This document shows positions 12,747-20,050 of a DNA stretch of 20,050 bases, piece after piece. The notes beneath the pieces were generated by a model. It was given only the letters and a program-made list of their open reading frames with translations, ran no database searches and was not told the DNA's origin. Source of the DNA: a virus; IMG/VR virus record IMGVR_UViG_3300037549_000322, positions 1-20,050 of that record. One strand, given 5' to 3'. Each line of letters opens with the position of its first letter. Position 1 is the first letter of the stretch. The position numbers and the translations under genes are program-made.

Positions 12747-13319
12747 ATGGCCACGGTGACGACTTTGGATTTGGGCGGTGTTGGGCCTCGGCGGGTGGAC
12801 GTTCAGGCTGGCTTCCGAACGGGCTGGCTTCGACACATTGGGGTTGCGATCGGCGGCGCCAGCGGTACGGCGGTTGCACTGGGCTGTTACGAGATCCTGC
12901 GCAGCCAGCCAGACAAGAGCTTCCAACTCCTCCAGGTCTGGGGACCGGCCTTTTTGGTGGCCATGCTCGGGATTCTCGTTTTTGGCAAGTTGATCGAAGC
13001 CCTGATCAATGCCATCCGTGAGAGCTTCACAATGGTTGCCTCAAGCGTACATGACTCAGCGAAGGCATCAGATCGGACGGCTGATGCGCTGACCAGGCTG
13101 GCCGATCAGGGCACGCGCGAGTTTGAGCAGGTAGAGCGCCTGGCCATCTATGCCGCGCAGGAGTTCCCCGGCGTTTATCAGCGCCTGGACAGGCAAGACG
13201 AAGTCTTGCAGGAACTGGCTCACGGCGTAAAGGGACTGCACACGATGCTGGGGAACGAAAAAGCGGCCTTGGATCGCAAGGACGGGGAGTTGGAGGGACG
13301 CAATGGAAGCGGAGCGTAG
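12747..13319 (+). CDS. Membrane-anchored coiled-coil protein (place of Mu gp25)
   Basis: A 190-residue product from ATG 12747 behind GGAAGGGGAA. Two hydrophobic segments, about 28-48 (LRHIGVAIGGASGTAVALGC) and 62-90 (VWGPAFLVAMLGILVFGKLI), are followed by a long coiled coil (about 100-180, ADALTRLADQGTREFEQVER). In Mu-like phages the gene at this place (gp25, DUF2730 type) is also a membrane protein with a coiled coil, though shorter; homology is not certain. It directly precedes a winged-helix protein and the small terminase, which repeats the Mu order. The molecular role is unknown even in Mu. Confidence 0.68.
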   Translation: MATVTTLDLGGVGPRRVDVQAGFRTGWLRHIGVAIGGASGTAVALGCYEILRSQPDKSFQLLQVWGPAFLVAMLGILVFGKLIEALINAIRESFTMVASSVHDSAKASDRTADALTRLADQGTREFEQVERLAIYAAQEFPGVYQRLDRQDEVLQELAHGVKGLHTMLGNEKAALDRKDGELEGRNGSGA

Positions 13320-13623
13320 GGAGATTCAAGCGCGGCGGCGGCGGGGTATCATCCTCAAACTCGTGCGCGAAGGCCATGAGAACCAACTCTCGCGGATGGA
13401 TGACTTTGAGGTCTGGGCCGTTCTCCTCAAGATGGGGCAGACGGTCGGGCGCCAGCAAGTAGTGACGCTTTTGCAGGATTTGCAGGTGCTCGATTACATC
13501 GACTTCAAAACTCGCACGGACGAAGAAACCGGACGCGTGGAGTTGAGCCAGATTGTGCTCACGGCGGCCGGCTTACGCTTTTACACGCGCCGCCAGAGCA
13601 ATGACGACGTGCTGTTTAACTGA
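13303..13623 (+). CDS. Winged-helix protein in the place of Mu gp26
   Basis: A 106-residue product from ATG 13303, with GGAGGG upstream and a 17-base overlap with the preceding gene. A basic N-terminus (ERREIQARRRRGIILKLVRE) leads into a winged-helix-type fold: helices around VWAVLLKMGQTVGRQQVVTL and LQDLQVLDYID, then a beta-wing (FKTRTDEETGRVELSQIVLT) and a final helix (AAGLRFYTRR). In Mu-like phages a protein of this type stands immediately before the small terminase. It may take part in packaging or late regulation; the exact function is not known to me. Confidence 0.75.
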   Translation: MEAERREIQARRRRGIILKLVREGHENQLSRMDDFEVWAVLLKMGQTVGRQQVVTLLQDLQVLDYIDFKTRTDEETGRVELSQIVLTAAGLRFYTRRQSNDDVLFN

Positions 13624-13638
13624 CTTCCACGAAGAGTG

Positions 13639-14388
13639 ATGATGACAAAGCCTAGGCCAAAAACCGGAGAAAAGCGGGTTACAAAGCTGCCGCTCAAGAT
13701 CGACCGCCTGCCGCAGTCCGCGCAGGATGCGATCAAGCAGCTCTACGACCGGGGCCGCACCTGGGTGGAGATCGCTGAGCAATCGGCGAAGCCGTACAGC
13801 TCCGAGTGGGAAAAGGATGGCGGTGGCTTCATCGACTGGCCGAACGTCGATCTGGACGCCCTCGATCTCTTTCCGGGGCTGCGCCTGGCCAAGTCCAGCC
13901 TGCAGCGCTGGTTCGATCTGCGGGTAAGCCAGGTCCGCGCCCAGGTCCTGGCCGAAAGCGCTAAGGCGCGGGAGTGGGCCGCAGCCTTCGCCGGTAACGA
14001 TCTGCCGGGGACCAATGCCGCCGTCATGAACGCCATGCGCGACCAGGTCTTCACACTGATGCAGCAGGTGGGGTCGGGTGACCAGGCTAAGTTCCTCGAC
14101 GGCCTGAATGTTTTATCGCTGACTCTCAGCCGCCTGCAACGTGTGGAGCTGCAGGCAAAGCGTGTCGATGCAGATCTTAAAAAGATCGATGCGGAGCGAG
14201 CGAAGATTGCGGCCGAAGCCGGCGATCCGCGCGAGATTTACCTGCTCGCATCGCAGGATTTGCTAAAGAAGCTGCGCACGCGGGAAACGGTGCGCGCCGT
14301 TATCGATCCCATCAAGGAAGAACTGATCCAGGAGTTCACGCATGGCGCTGAGGCCTTCACAAAACAAATCGAAGCGACAGCAGCGTGA
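13639..14388 (+). CDS. terS: Small terminase subunit, DUF3486 / Mu gp27 type
   Basis: A 249-residue product. The N-terminal part (LPLKIDRLPQSAQDAIKQLY, TWVEIAEQ, KSSLQRWFDLR) is the pattern of the Mu gp27/DUF3486 family: a 'kidrLP' start, a helix-turn-helix and an 'SkSSLqRw' recognition segment. An insert with FIDWPNVDLDALDLFPGL lies inside the HTH region. The C-terminal half is a long coiled coil (RLQRVELQAKRVDADLKKID), typical of oligomerising small terminases. It recognises phage DNA and loads the motor. GTG 13636, ATG 13639 and ATG 13642 are all possible starts. The end overlaps the large-terminase gene by 47 bases, and the last part of this gene carries that gene's ribosome-binding site. 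Confidence 0.87.
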   Translation: MMTKPRPKTGEKRVTKLPLKIDRLPQSAQDAIKQLYDRGRTWVEIAEQSAKPYSSEWEKDGGGFIDWPNVDLDALDLFPGLRLAKSSLQRWFDLRVSQVRAQVLAESAKAREWAAAFAGNDLPGTNAAVMNAMRDQVFTLMQQVGSGDQAKFLDGLNVLSLTLSRLQRVELQAKRVDADLKKIDAERAKIAAEAGDPREIYLLASQDLLKKLRTRETVRAVIDPIKEELIQEFTHGAEAFTKQIEATAA

Positions 14389-15961
14389 TGACGCGGCTGC
14401 CCGCCTCCGCGCCATATTCGGCGTGGTTCCGGGGGAGCTGCGCGCCAAAAAGCATGACTCCGCTGAAGTTCTCGACCAGGCCTGGAATCTGGCTACGGAC
14501 ATCGCTGCCTTTGCCGTCAAGTACATGCGCCACTTCATGGTGGATCAGCAGACTGGCGCGGTTATTGAGCCGGCGGAGTTCCACAAAGAGCTTTACCAAA
14601 TCCTGCTGACCGAGCAGTACGCGGCAATTGCGGCTCCGCGCGAACACGCTAAATCGACATGCGTCTCGGTGATCTTCGTTCTCTATTGCGTTTGCTACAA
14701 GCTGCGGCGCTTCATCGTGCTCATCAGCGATACGCAGCCCCAGGCAGCTCTTCAGCTCACGGCCGTGAAAGAAGAGTTGGAGTCAAACTTTGAACTGCGC
14801 ACTGACTTCGGCAACCTGGTGGGCGACAAAAAGTGGGATGTAAACGATTGCCGAACGACAACGGGTATCACACTGGCCGCGCGCGGCGCCGGACAGAGCC
14901 TGCGCGGCTTGCGCTTCCGACTCTATCGTCCAGATCTGGTGATCTGCGACGACATGGAGAACGAAGAGGACGTCGCCAATCCCGATACGCGCGAAAAGTT
15001 GGAGCGCTGGTTTACGGGCACAGTTCTCAACCTGGGCAAAAAATGCCAGGTCTTTGTGATCGGGACCATTCTGCATTACGACGGACTTCTGGCCAAGCTG
15101 CTCGATGAAGAGAAGCATAAGAAGTTTGTCAAGCGGCGCTTCCAGGCTGTCGATCAGGAGTGGCGCCCGGAGAGTGTGCTGTGGCCGGCCAAGTGGGACA
15201 TCCAGAGTCTGCGTGAAAAGGAAGAAGTAATCGGCACGGTGATGTTCAACCAGGAATATCGCAACCTGCCTATCAGCGAATCGACGCAGGTTTTCAGAGA
15301 AGAGTGGATATTGCGCCACGCCTTCCGGCGCGAGGAGCTGGTTGGCAAGCCCACGGTGAAGATCAGCTACAACGATCCGGCAATCAGCCAGAGAGCAACG
15401 GCGGATTTCTTTGCCTCGGTCACGATTGACGTCGACGCCGCGGGCTTCATCTACGTGACGCGCGCCGAGCAGGACAGGATGCCCTTCACCAAGCAGGTTA
15501 AATTCATTCTGCGCCGCGCCGACGAAGAGCAGCCGATGGTGATCGGCATTGAAGATCAGGCTTACCAGGCGGCTTTGAAACAAGCGCTAGACGATGTTTC
15601 GCGGGCGAGCGGGCGTTACTTGAATGTCGTGGGTGTGCCGCACCTCACAGATAAGTTTCTCCGCATTTCGACAATGAGTCCGCTGGTAGAGAACGGCACT
15701 ATTCGCTTCTGCCTGGATGGAACGCAGAAGGCTTTGATTTCGCAGCTCCTTTTCCTGGGCAAGATCAAAGACGATCTGGCGGATGCGCTGGAAGGCGCTG
15801 TGGATCTGGCCCGGCGCTACAACTTTCAGGCGGCGATTGCATCGAGCAATGTGCAATTTGGCGGACGCGAGCAAAACTCTGGCCGTGGTGAAGTATTGAC
15901 CGGCGTAAGCCGCGGCGGCGATGACTTCATGCGCCGCGATAGGAGATCGAGATGGGCTTGA
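14342..15961 (+). CDS. terL: Large terminase subunit (packaging ATPase/nuclease, Mu gp28 type)
   Basis: A 539-residue motor protein that drives DNA into the prohead and cuts it. The ATPase half has a variant Walker A, APREHAKST at 98-106, and Walker B DLVICDD at 198-204. The RNase-H-like nuclease half has acidic residues at D345 (ISYNDPAIS), E404/D405 (IGIEDQAYQ) and D477/D478 (KIKDDLADALEG), the usual three positions. ATG 14342 has AGGAG seven bases upstream, inside the end of the small-terminase gene. The 47-base overlap suggests translational coupling of the two subunits. The stop overlaps the portal start by ten bases. Mu-like phages use headful packaging from a site near the left end; by family this one should too. 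Confidence 0.95.
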   Translation: MALRPSQNKSKRQQRDDAAARLRAIFGVVPGELRAKKHDSAEVLDQAWNLATDIAAFAVKYMRHFMVDQQTGAVIEPAEFHKELYQILLTEQYAAIAAPREHAKSTCVSVIFVLYCVCYKLRRFIVLISDTQPQAALQLTAVKEELESNFELRTDFGNLVGDKKWDVNDCRTTTGITLAARGAGQSLRGLRFRLYRPDLVICDDMENEEDVANPDTREKLERWFTGTVLNLGKKCQVFVIGTILHYDGLLAKLLDEEKHKKFVKRRFQAVDQEWRPESVLWPAKWDIQSLREKEEVIGTVMFNQEYRNLPISESTQVFREEWILRHAFRREELVGKPTVKISYNDPAISQRATADFFASVTIDVDAAGFIYVTRAEQDRMPFTKQVKFILRRADEEQPMVIGIEDQAYQAALKQALDDVSRASGRYLNVVGVPHLTDKFLRISTMSPLVENGTIRFCLDGTQKALISQLLFLGKIKDDLADALEGAVDLARRYNFQAAIASSNVQFGGREQNSGRGEVLTGVSRGGDDFMRRDRRSRWA

Positions 15962-17577
15962 TTCCAGGACGGATCGTAAACTTTTTGCAACGCCGCTCGA
16001 CGGCTGAGCGCAACAGCCTCACGCTTCTCAATCTAGACGATGCCAAGCGCTGGGCTGCAGCGCGCTCTGAGGCCGATGCGGCCGCGCAAGCCAAGTTGAC
16101 TGCCGAGGCCGTGGCGCCCCAGCTCTTCACACTGACCACCGGCGACGGCGAAGACCCTGGATTCCGACGCATCACCAGCCTGGCCACGCTTCGCGATCTG
16201 AACCCGCTGATGCATGACCGGATGCTTCAAGTCTGCTATTTCCTCCGGGTTACAACGCCCTTCGGCAAGCGGATCGTGGAGATCATCACCAATTACACCG
16301 TGGGCAAAGGCGTTCGCGTAACGGCTAAGGATCCGCGCGTCCAGGACGTGATCGACAACTTCTGGAACGACGAAATCAACAACATGGACGAGAACTGCTC
16401 CATGTGGTGCGACGAGCTGACCACGTTTGGCGAGCTTTGCCTGCCGGTAGCCAAGAATACCGTCAGCGGAAAGATCCGCATAGGCTATATCGACCCGATG
16501 AACATCGAGACCATCCAGTTTGCGGAGATGGCCACCGCCGACGGCACCGCTTCGATCAATGTGCCTTATGCTGTCCGGCTGCGTCGCGAGGTAGGTGAAG
16601 TACTGCAGAAGCCAATGCTGTTGGTGCAGCGCACCGAAGATCCGAATGCTGAGAGTTATGGGCGCCTGGCCGGCGAGTGCTTCTACTTCACGCTTAATAA
16701 AGCGAAGAGCGCCAGCCGTGGCTTTAGCGAACTCTTCGCCCTGGCCGACTGGATTGATCTCTTCGACCAGATGATCTTCGACTTCGGCGATAAGGTTCGC
16801 TTCCTGAACTCCTTCGTATGGCATTACACGCTCAGCGGCGCGGACTCGAAAAAGGTGGAAGAGTACAAAAACAAGCTCACCAAGGATCCTCCGCGCCAGG
16901 GCGGCGTGATGGTGACCAACGAGCAGGTGAAAATTGATGCGCAGACGCCGGACTTCAAAGGGCAGGATATGGCGGCCGGCGCGGAGATGGTGAAGAAATA
17001 TGGCCTTGGCGGCGCGGGCCTGCCACCGACATTCTTCGGCGATGGCGTGGACGCCAATCGCGCGGCGGCCGTCGAAATGAATGCTCCAGTGCAGCGGAAG
17101 ATTCAGGATCGCCAGAATCACCTGGCGCGCTGCCTCACGAGTGTTTTGAACTTCGTGATCGAATCGGCGCAGGATGCGGGCGTGCTGCCGCAGAGCGCAG
17201 ATATCAGCTTTCAGATTGAGTTCCCCGAGATTGCGACACGCGACCTGCAAAAGGGTGCGCAAACCCTTCAGGACGGCGCCACGGCGCTGCAGGTTGGCCA
17301 GGATGCGGGCTGGGTGACCGGCAAGACGGCCGCGCGTGCTTTCCATACCCTGCTCGGCGAAATTGGCGTCGATATCGACGACAGCCAGGAGGAGTACGAA
17401 TCCGCGCAACAGGAAAAAGACGATCGCGCGGCCAAACACCAGGATCTCTTCGCGCCGCAATCTGCGCTCGACAAAGCATTGAAGACTTTGAAGTCGCCGA
17501 ACGCGGCCGATGAAGCCGGTAACGGACCCGATAACGATCTGCTCGATGCTGCAGAGGAAAGGAGCCTGGTGCAATAA
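15952..17577 (+). CDS. Phage portal protein
   Basis: A 541-residue product forming, by family, the dodecameric ring at one capsid vertex through which DNA passes. Evidence is its place between large terminase and MuF protein, its length, and portal-like features: an N-terminal segment leading to RVTTPFGKRIVEIITNYTVG (about 100-120), YIDPMNIETIQ, the FYFTLNKAKSASRGFSELFA loop, and a long helical region through GDKVRFLNSFVW. The end is acidic and disordered. It does not look like a close relative of Mu gp29 (DUF935) to my eye, so the portal may belong to another branch. ATG 15952 has AGGAGA upstream, and its stop overlaps the MuF start as TAATG. Confidence 0.88.
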   Translation: MGLIPGRIVNFLQRRSTAERNSLTLLNLDDAKRWAAARSEADAAAQAKLTAEAVAPQLFTLTTGDGEDPGFRRITSLATLRDLNPLMHDRMLQVCYFLRVTTPFGKRIVEIITNYTVGKGVRVTAKDPRVQDVIDNFWNDEINNMDENCSMWCDELTTFGELCLPVAKNTVSGKIRIGYIDPMNIETIQFAEMATADGTASINVPYAVRLRREVGEVLQKPMLLVQRTEDPNAESYGRLAGECFYFTLNKAKSASRGFSELFALADWIDLFDQMIFDFGDKVRFLNSFVWHYTLSGADSKKVEEYKNKLTKDPPRQGGVMVTNEQVKIDAQTPDFKGQDMAAGAEMVKKYGLGGAGLPPTFFGDGVDANRAAAVEMNAPVQRKIQDRQNHLARCLTSVLNFVIESAQDAGVLPQSADISFQIEFPEIATRDLQKGAQTLQDGATALQVGQDAGWVTGKTAARAFHTLLGEIGVDIDDSQEEYESAQQEKDDRAAKHQDLFAPQSALDKALKTLKSPNAADEAGNGPDNDLLDAAEERSLVQ

Positions 17578-18479
17578 TGGCTGACTCGCGCGCACAGGCT
17601 TACGCTCAGCAGCTCAACCTGCTCACCAAGCAGGCCGAAGCACTGACGCCCGAGGCGCGCCTGCGCATCCTGAAGCTGCTCGACGATGCCAACCGCGAGA
17701 TCCTCGCCGATGTGGTGAGAAGCCAGCCATCGAGTTATAACGCGGCGCGGTTGCAGGCGCTCAAGGCGCAGATCGACCGGGTGATGGCGGAGTTCGCTAG
17801 TCAGGCAAGTAGCCAGGTCAGCGACCTCCAACAAAAGGCGTATGAACAGACGGCTGTGCAGATCGACGCCACGGTGGCGGCCGGCACCGGCTCACTGGTG
17901 GTGCATCCCGTTGTGGACCGGGCGATGGTCCAAGTGGTGCAAGGTTACACGGCGGATCTGATTACCGGGCTCACGCGCGATATGAGCGCCAAGATCAATG
18001 CGGCAATCCAACGCGCCGCCATGGGCGGATTGAATCTGCAACAGCTCGTCACGCAAATCGGCACCACGCTCAAAGGCGGACAGTTCTCCGGCCTCTTCAG
18101 CCAGGTGGGCGAGCGGGCGACGACAATTGCGACAAACGAAATCTTGCGTCTCCAATCGCTGGCCAGCATCGCGCGCATCAATGACTTGAGCGAGCGGCAT
18201 CCAGGCCTGGCCAAACGCTGGCTGCATATTCCGGTGGCCAGAGTGCCCCGAATAAGCCATCTGCTCGCCGATGGCCAGATCCGCAAGCCTGGCGAACCTT
18301 TTCTGGTTGAAGGCGAAGAGCTTCAATATCCGCGCGATCCTGCTGGATCTCCGGAAAACACAATCAACTGCCATTGCCTCGTTCAACCGTATTTAGGCGA
18401 GGACCAACTGAAACCAACTGACCAGGAGCGCCAATTGCTGCAAAGCTACGGCATCTCGGTCACAGCTAGAGCTGCTTAG
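17577..18479 (+). CDS. MuF-like head-morphogenesis minor protein (Mu gp30 type)
   Basis: A 300-residue product whose C-terminus carries the family signature: R225/H228 (VPRISHLLADGQ), PFLVEGEELQ and YPRDPAGSPENTINCHC at 251-267. That last segment is the strongly conserved 'PxDPaGspeNtINCrC' block of MuF-type proteins, which sit at the portal and can be injected with DNA. The N-terminal 200 residues are helical (LTPEARLRILKLLDDANREI, then an alanine-rich stretch) and probably contact the portal. No extra toxin domain is fused to it: the reading frame stops 33 residues after the signature. The start codon overlaps the portal stop by one base. Confidence 0.93.
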   Translation: MADSRAQAYAQQLNLLTKQAEALTPEARLRILKLLDDANREILADVVRSQPSSYNAARLQALKAQIDRVMAEFASQASSQVSDLQQKAYEQTAVQIDATVAAGTGSLVVHPVVDRAMVQVVQGYTADLITGLTRDMSAKINAAIQRAAMGGLNLQQLVTQIGTTLKGGQFSGLFSQVGERATTIATNEILRLQSLASIARINDLSERHPGLAKRWLHIPVARVPRISHLLADGQIRKPGEPFLVEGEELQYPRDPAGSPENTINCHCLVQPYLGEDQLKPTDQERQLLQSYGISVTARAA

Positions 18480-18488
18480 GAGGACCCC

Positions 18489-18974
18489 ATGAGTTCTGTA
18501 GACACCATCCAATCGAAGACGGCATCCGCCGTTGTTACGCCCGCTGCGCCAGTGCATCTGTCGGTAGCGGCCAAAACGCAGTGGACAGCGAAATACGCCA
18601 CCGCGCACGCACAAGCCATGATCGACCATCCGGACAACCCCGGCGCACAGCGCACTGCCGCGCTCCGGAGCGCAAACACGGTCCTGAAAGTTCCCGAGCC
18701 CAAGTCAGCGGCCGATATCGAAGTGCTGGAGCCCTGGCAGGTACTGCTCCGCTCCACTCGTAATGTCAATGGCATTCAGACTCTTGTCTGCGTGACAACT
18801 GACGGCCGAAAATACAGTTTCCCGATTTCCTCACCCCAGCCGTCCGTAGACTTGAATGCCATGAGTAAGTGGCAGCTCATCAGTCACGCATTCGACGTGC
18901 ATGGGCTGGAACTTGATTCAAGCCTGAAAAAAAACGAGATGATCGCGGCCATTGCCGAGAAAGCCGCAAAGTAG
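18489..18974 (+). CDS. Small head-region protein with a possible C-terminal SAP/HeH-like motif
   Basis: A 161-residue product from ATG 18489 behind a clear AGGAGG. After a low-complexity N-terminus, residues 24-66 (LSVAAKTQWTAKYATAHAQ, then RTAALRSANTVL) have the helix pattern of ChaB-type domains seen in other phage head-region proteins. A short beta segment follows (QTLVCVTTDGRKYSFPI). Residues 125-161 (MSKWQLISHAFDVHGLELD, NEMIAAIAEKAAK) resemble a two-helix SAP or HeH DNA-binding motif. These are impressions from residue pattern only. In Mu this place holds G, which acts in head assembly; I see no clear relation to G. Confidence 0.6.
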   Translation: MSSVDTIQSKTASAVVTPAAPVHLSVAAKTQWTAKYATAHAQAMIDHPDNPGAQRTAALRSANTVLKVPEPKSAADIEVLEPWQVLLRSTRNVNGIQTLVCVTTDGRKYSFPISSPQPSVDLNAMSKWQLISHAFDVHGLELDSSLKKNEMIAAIAEKAAK

Positions 18975-18979
18975 CGCAG

Positions 18980-18992
18980 GTATCGCAGATAC
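18980..18992. repeat. GTATC-GCA-GATAC perfect dyad, second copy of TATCGCAGATA
   Basis: The 13-base sequence GTATCGCAGATAC is a perfect inverted repeat with a three-base centre. Its inner 11 bases are identical to 10129-10139. Both copies fall in intergenic gaps of the plus-strand arm, which are scarce, so a shared regulatory role is plausible. Confidence 0.5.
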
Positions 18993-18997
18993 TTCAC

Positions 18998-19034
18998 CTT
19001 TCTCCGCTGCCGCATGAAAGAGCAGCGGAGAAAG
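18998..19034 (+). other. 13-bp perfect hairpin directly upstream of the prohead protease
   Basis: CTTTCTCCGCTGC (18998-19010) pairs perfectly with GCAGCGGAGAAAG (19022-19034) around an 11-base loop. The right arm contains GGAG (19027-19030), the ribosome-binding site for ATG 19040, so the folded RNA would hide that site. A second ATG at 19052 has its own GAGG (19042-19045) outside the stem. No T-run follows, so it is not a standard terminator. Confidence 0.7.
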
Positions 19035-19039
19035 CAACA

Positions 19040-20050
19040 ATGAGGCTTGAAATGAAACCAAATCTCCTATTTCTGCTTGCTGCTGAAGCCGCGAAGACCA
19101 AATCCGTGGGTGGAAAAGAGTATCCTGCCTCCGACTTCGCCTATGTCGGAGATCCCGACGACATTTCCACCTGGAGTCTCCCGATCCCGGATGAGGTGCA
19201 TCTGCGCGATGCTCTGGCTCGTTTCGATCAAACCGGTCTGCCGGCCTCAGAAAAAAAGAAGGTCGCGCGCAAGCTGGCATCGAAAGCCAAAAGCATGGGC
19301 ATCGACGCCAGCGGCTTCAAGGCGAAATATCTGACCAGCGAAGCAGATCTTTCGCTCGATGAACAGCAACAGCTCATCAATGGTGAGCTGCGCGAAGCCT
19401 TCGGCCTCGATGAGCATGGCTGCCAGCGCTTCTATCTCTTCGAGACTTTCAGCGATTACCTGATTGCGCGCGGTCCCGAGGCAAAGCTCTATCGCATTCC
19501 ATACACGATTGCCGGCGACGAGGTCACCTTTGGCGATGCGCAGGAAGTGACCACGGCCTATGTGCCAGTGGCTGAGAGCTGCGAATTTCTGGCCACGGAA
19601 GGCGATGCGACTCACGAGAGCGGGAAATATAAGATCCGTGTTCTGAAGCCGGGATGGGGAACCGGGGCGCTGAATGGCGCATCGGTGCCCCATTTTTACC
19701 CACCGGCTTTTATTGCGCGGGTTGCGGAGGCTGTGGCTGGCAAGCCTTTTGGCCGCCGGCATCCTGATCAGCGCAGTGCTGATCCAACAGGAGCGACAGA
19801 TCCGGAACGCATCGCGGGCTGGCTTGAAGGCAGCTCACACGATGAGTTGGGCGTATATACCACAGTTAATCTCTTCTCTGCCGAGTCTGCTCTTCGCTCC
19901 AAGCTGGACGACGCCCGGCAAAACAGGAAAATGAGTCTCTTTGGCGTGTCCATGCTGGCTCTGATCGGCTGGAAGCCCGCCGTTGTTGAAGGAAAACATT
20001 GCCTGAGCGCGGAAAGCCTCAGCGATCTTTATTCTGTGGATCTCTGCGCC
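19040..20050 (+). CDS. Prohead protease / scaffold precursor, cut off by the window end
   Basis: The frame stays open for 337 residues to the last base. The N-terminal part (KEYPASDFAYVGDPDDISTW, DEVHLRDALARFDQ, KKKVARKLASKAKSMGID; residues 26-89) is a segment I know from many phage head-maturation proteins. Residues 152-175 (RIPYTIAGDEVTFGDAQEV) add a strand pair typical of the same proteins. A serine-protease-like core begins near 198 (KIRVLKPGWG), with a candidate histidine H241 (FGRRHPD), the RIAGWLEG strand and a candidate serine S304 (SLFGVSMLA). The catalytic residues are inferred from this pattern. It would cut scaffold and capsid proteins during head maturation, as Mu gpI does. ATG 19052 is an alternative start. 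The downstream scaffold part and the major capsid gene should follow beyond the window. Confidence 0.8.
   Translation, partial: MRLEMKPNLLFLLAAEAAKTKSVGGKEYPASDFAYVGDPDDISTWSLPIPDEVHLRDALARFDQTGLPASEKKKVARKLASKAKSMGIDASGFKAKYLTSEADLSLDEQQQLINGELREAFGLDEHGCQRFYLFETFSDYLIARGPEAKLYRIPYTIAGDEVTFGDAQEVTTAYVPVAESCEFLATEGDATHESGKYKIRVLKPGWGTGALNGASVPHFYPPAFIARVAEAVAGKPFGRRHPDQRSADPTGATDPERIAGWLEGSSHDELGVYTTVNLFSAESALRSKLDDARQNRKMSLFGVSMLALIGWKPAVVEGKHCLSAESLSDLYSVDLCA

Noticed and set aside
14783-15583. Open frame of 266 codons on the minus strand, opposite the large terminase
   Set aside because: Antisense shadow of a gene with intact ATPase and nuclease motifs; no independent evidence.
16033-17595. 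Open frame of 520 codons on the minus strand, opposite the portal gene
   Set aside because: It is the antisense shadow of a well-supported portal gene in GC-rich DNA; the product is rich in His/Arg/Ala without domain pattern, and no ribosome-binding site or operon context supports it.
18998-19034. Intrinsic terminator
   Set aside because: The stem is long and perfect but no T-run follows on either strand, and it is immediately upstream of a coupled late gene that must be transcribed.
1-20050. CRISPR array, tRNA or rRNA genes, insertion sequences other than the phage transposase
   Set aside because: No regularly spaced repeats, cloverleaf or rRNA-like segments, or second transposase were seen on either strand by eye.

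Overview
The window is the central part of a Mu-like transposable bacteriophage, integrated or free; the sequence alone cannot say which. The hallmarks are a 620-residue DDE transposase of MuA type beside a MuB-type AAA+ ATPase, a LexA-like repressor facing a small Ner/Cro-like regulator, and a head module in Mu order: winged-helix gp26-like protein, DUF3486-type small terminase, large terminase, portal, MuF head-morphogenesis protein, small head gene, prohead protease. The host is probably a GC-rich soil-type bacterium. The secreted protein beside the repressor has a C-terminal domain of a style I associate with Acidobacteriota, so that phylum is my best guess, with low to moderate confidence.

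Left arm (1-7291, minus strand): one early operon of 15 genes with no untranslated base between neighbours. Almost every junction is a 1-4 nt ATGA, GTGA or TGATG overlap. In transcription order it holds the Ner-like regulator, a second small HTH-type protein, a J-domain (DnaJ-like) protein, transposase, ATPase, a one-helix membrane protein, a run of small zinc-finger, coiled-coil and HTH proteins of unknown function, a winged-helix-like gene broken by one extra base, and a 37-residue membrane peptide at the edge. The operon may continue leftwards.

Switch (7292-7372): about 80 bp between the divergent regulators, with a consensus -35 for the early operon and a 31-bp dyad of TGTAACG/CGTTACA half-sites, which is the likely operator.

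Right arm (7373-20050, plus strand): the repressor, directly followed by a secreted protein of lower G+C (a probable lysogenic-conversion gene); a D12-class adenine methyltransferase; a lysis cassette (GH24 endolysin, spanin-like, holin-like and two further small membrane-type products); then the packaging and head genes, ending in a prohead protease cut off by the window edge. The few intergenic gaps of this arm carry perfect inverted repeats and a shared TATCGCAGATA dyad, so late-gene control may be concentrated there.

How it works together (inference): in a lysogen the repressor blocks the early promoter while it and the secreted protein are expressed. DNA damage would trigger repressor self-cleavage, the early operon would drive replicative transposition with the phage J-domain protein possibly recruiting host DnaK, and the late genes would then package and lyse. 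The early arm pointing away from the late arm differs from Mu itself, where early and late genes are co-directional, and resembles what I recall of BcepMu-type phages.
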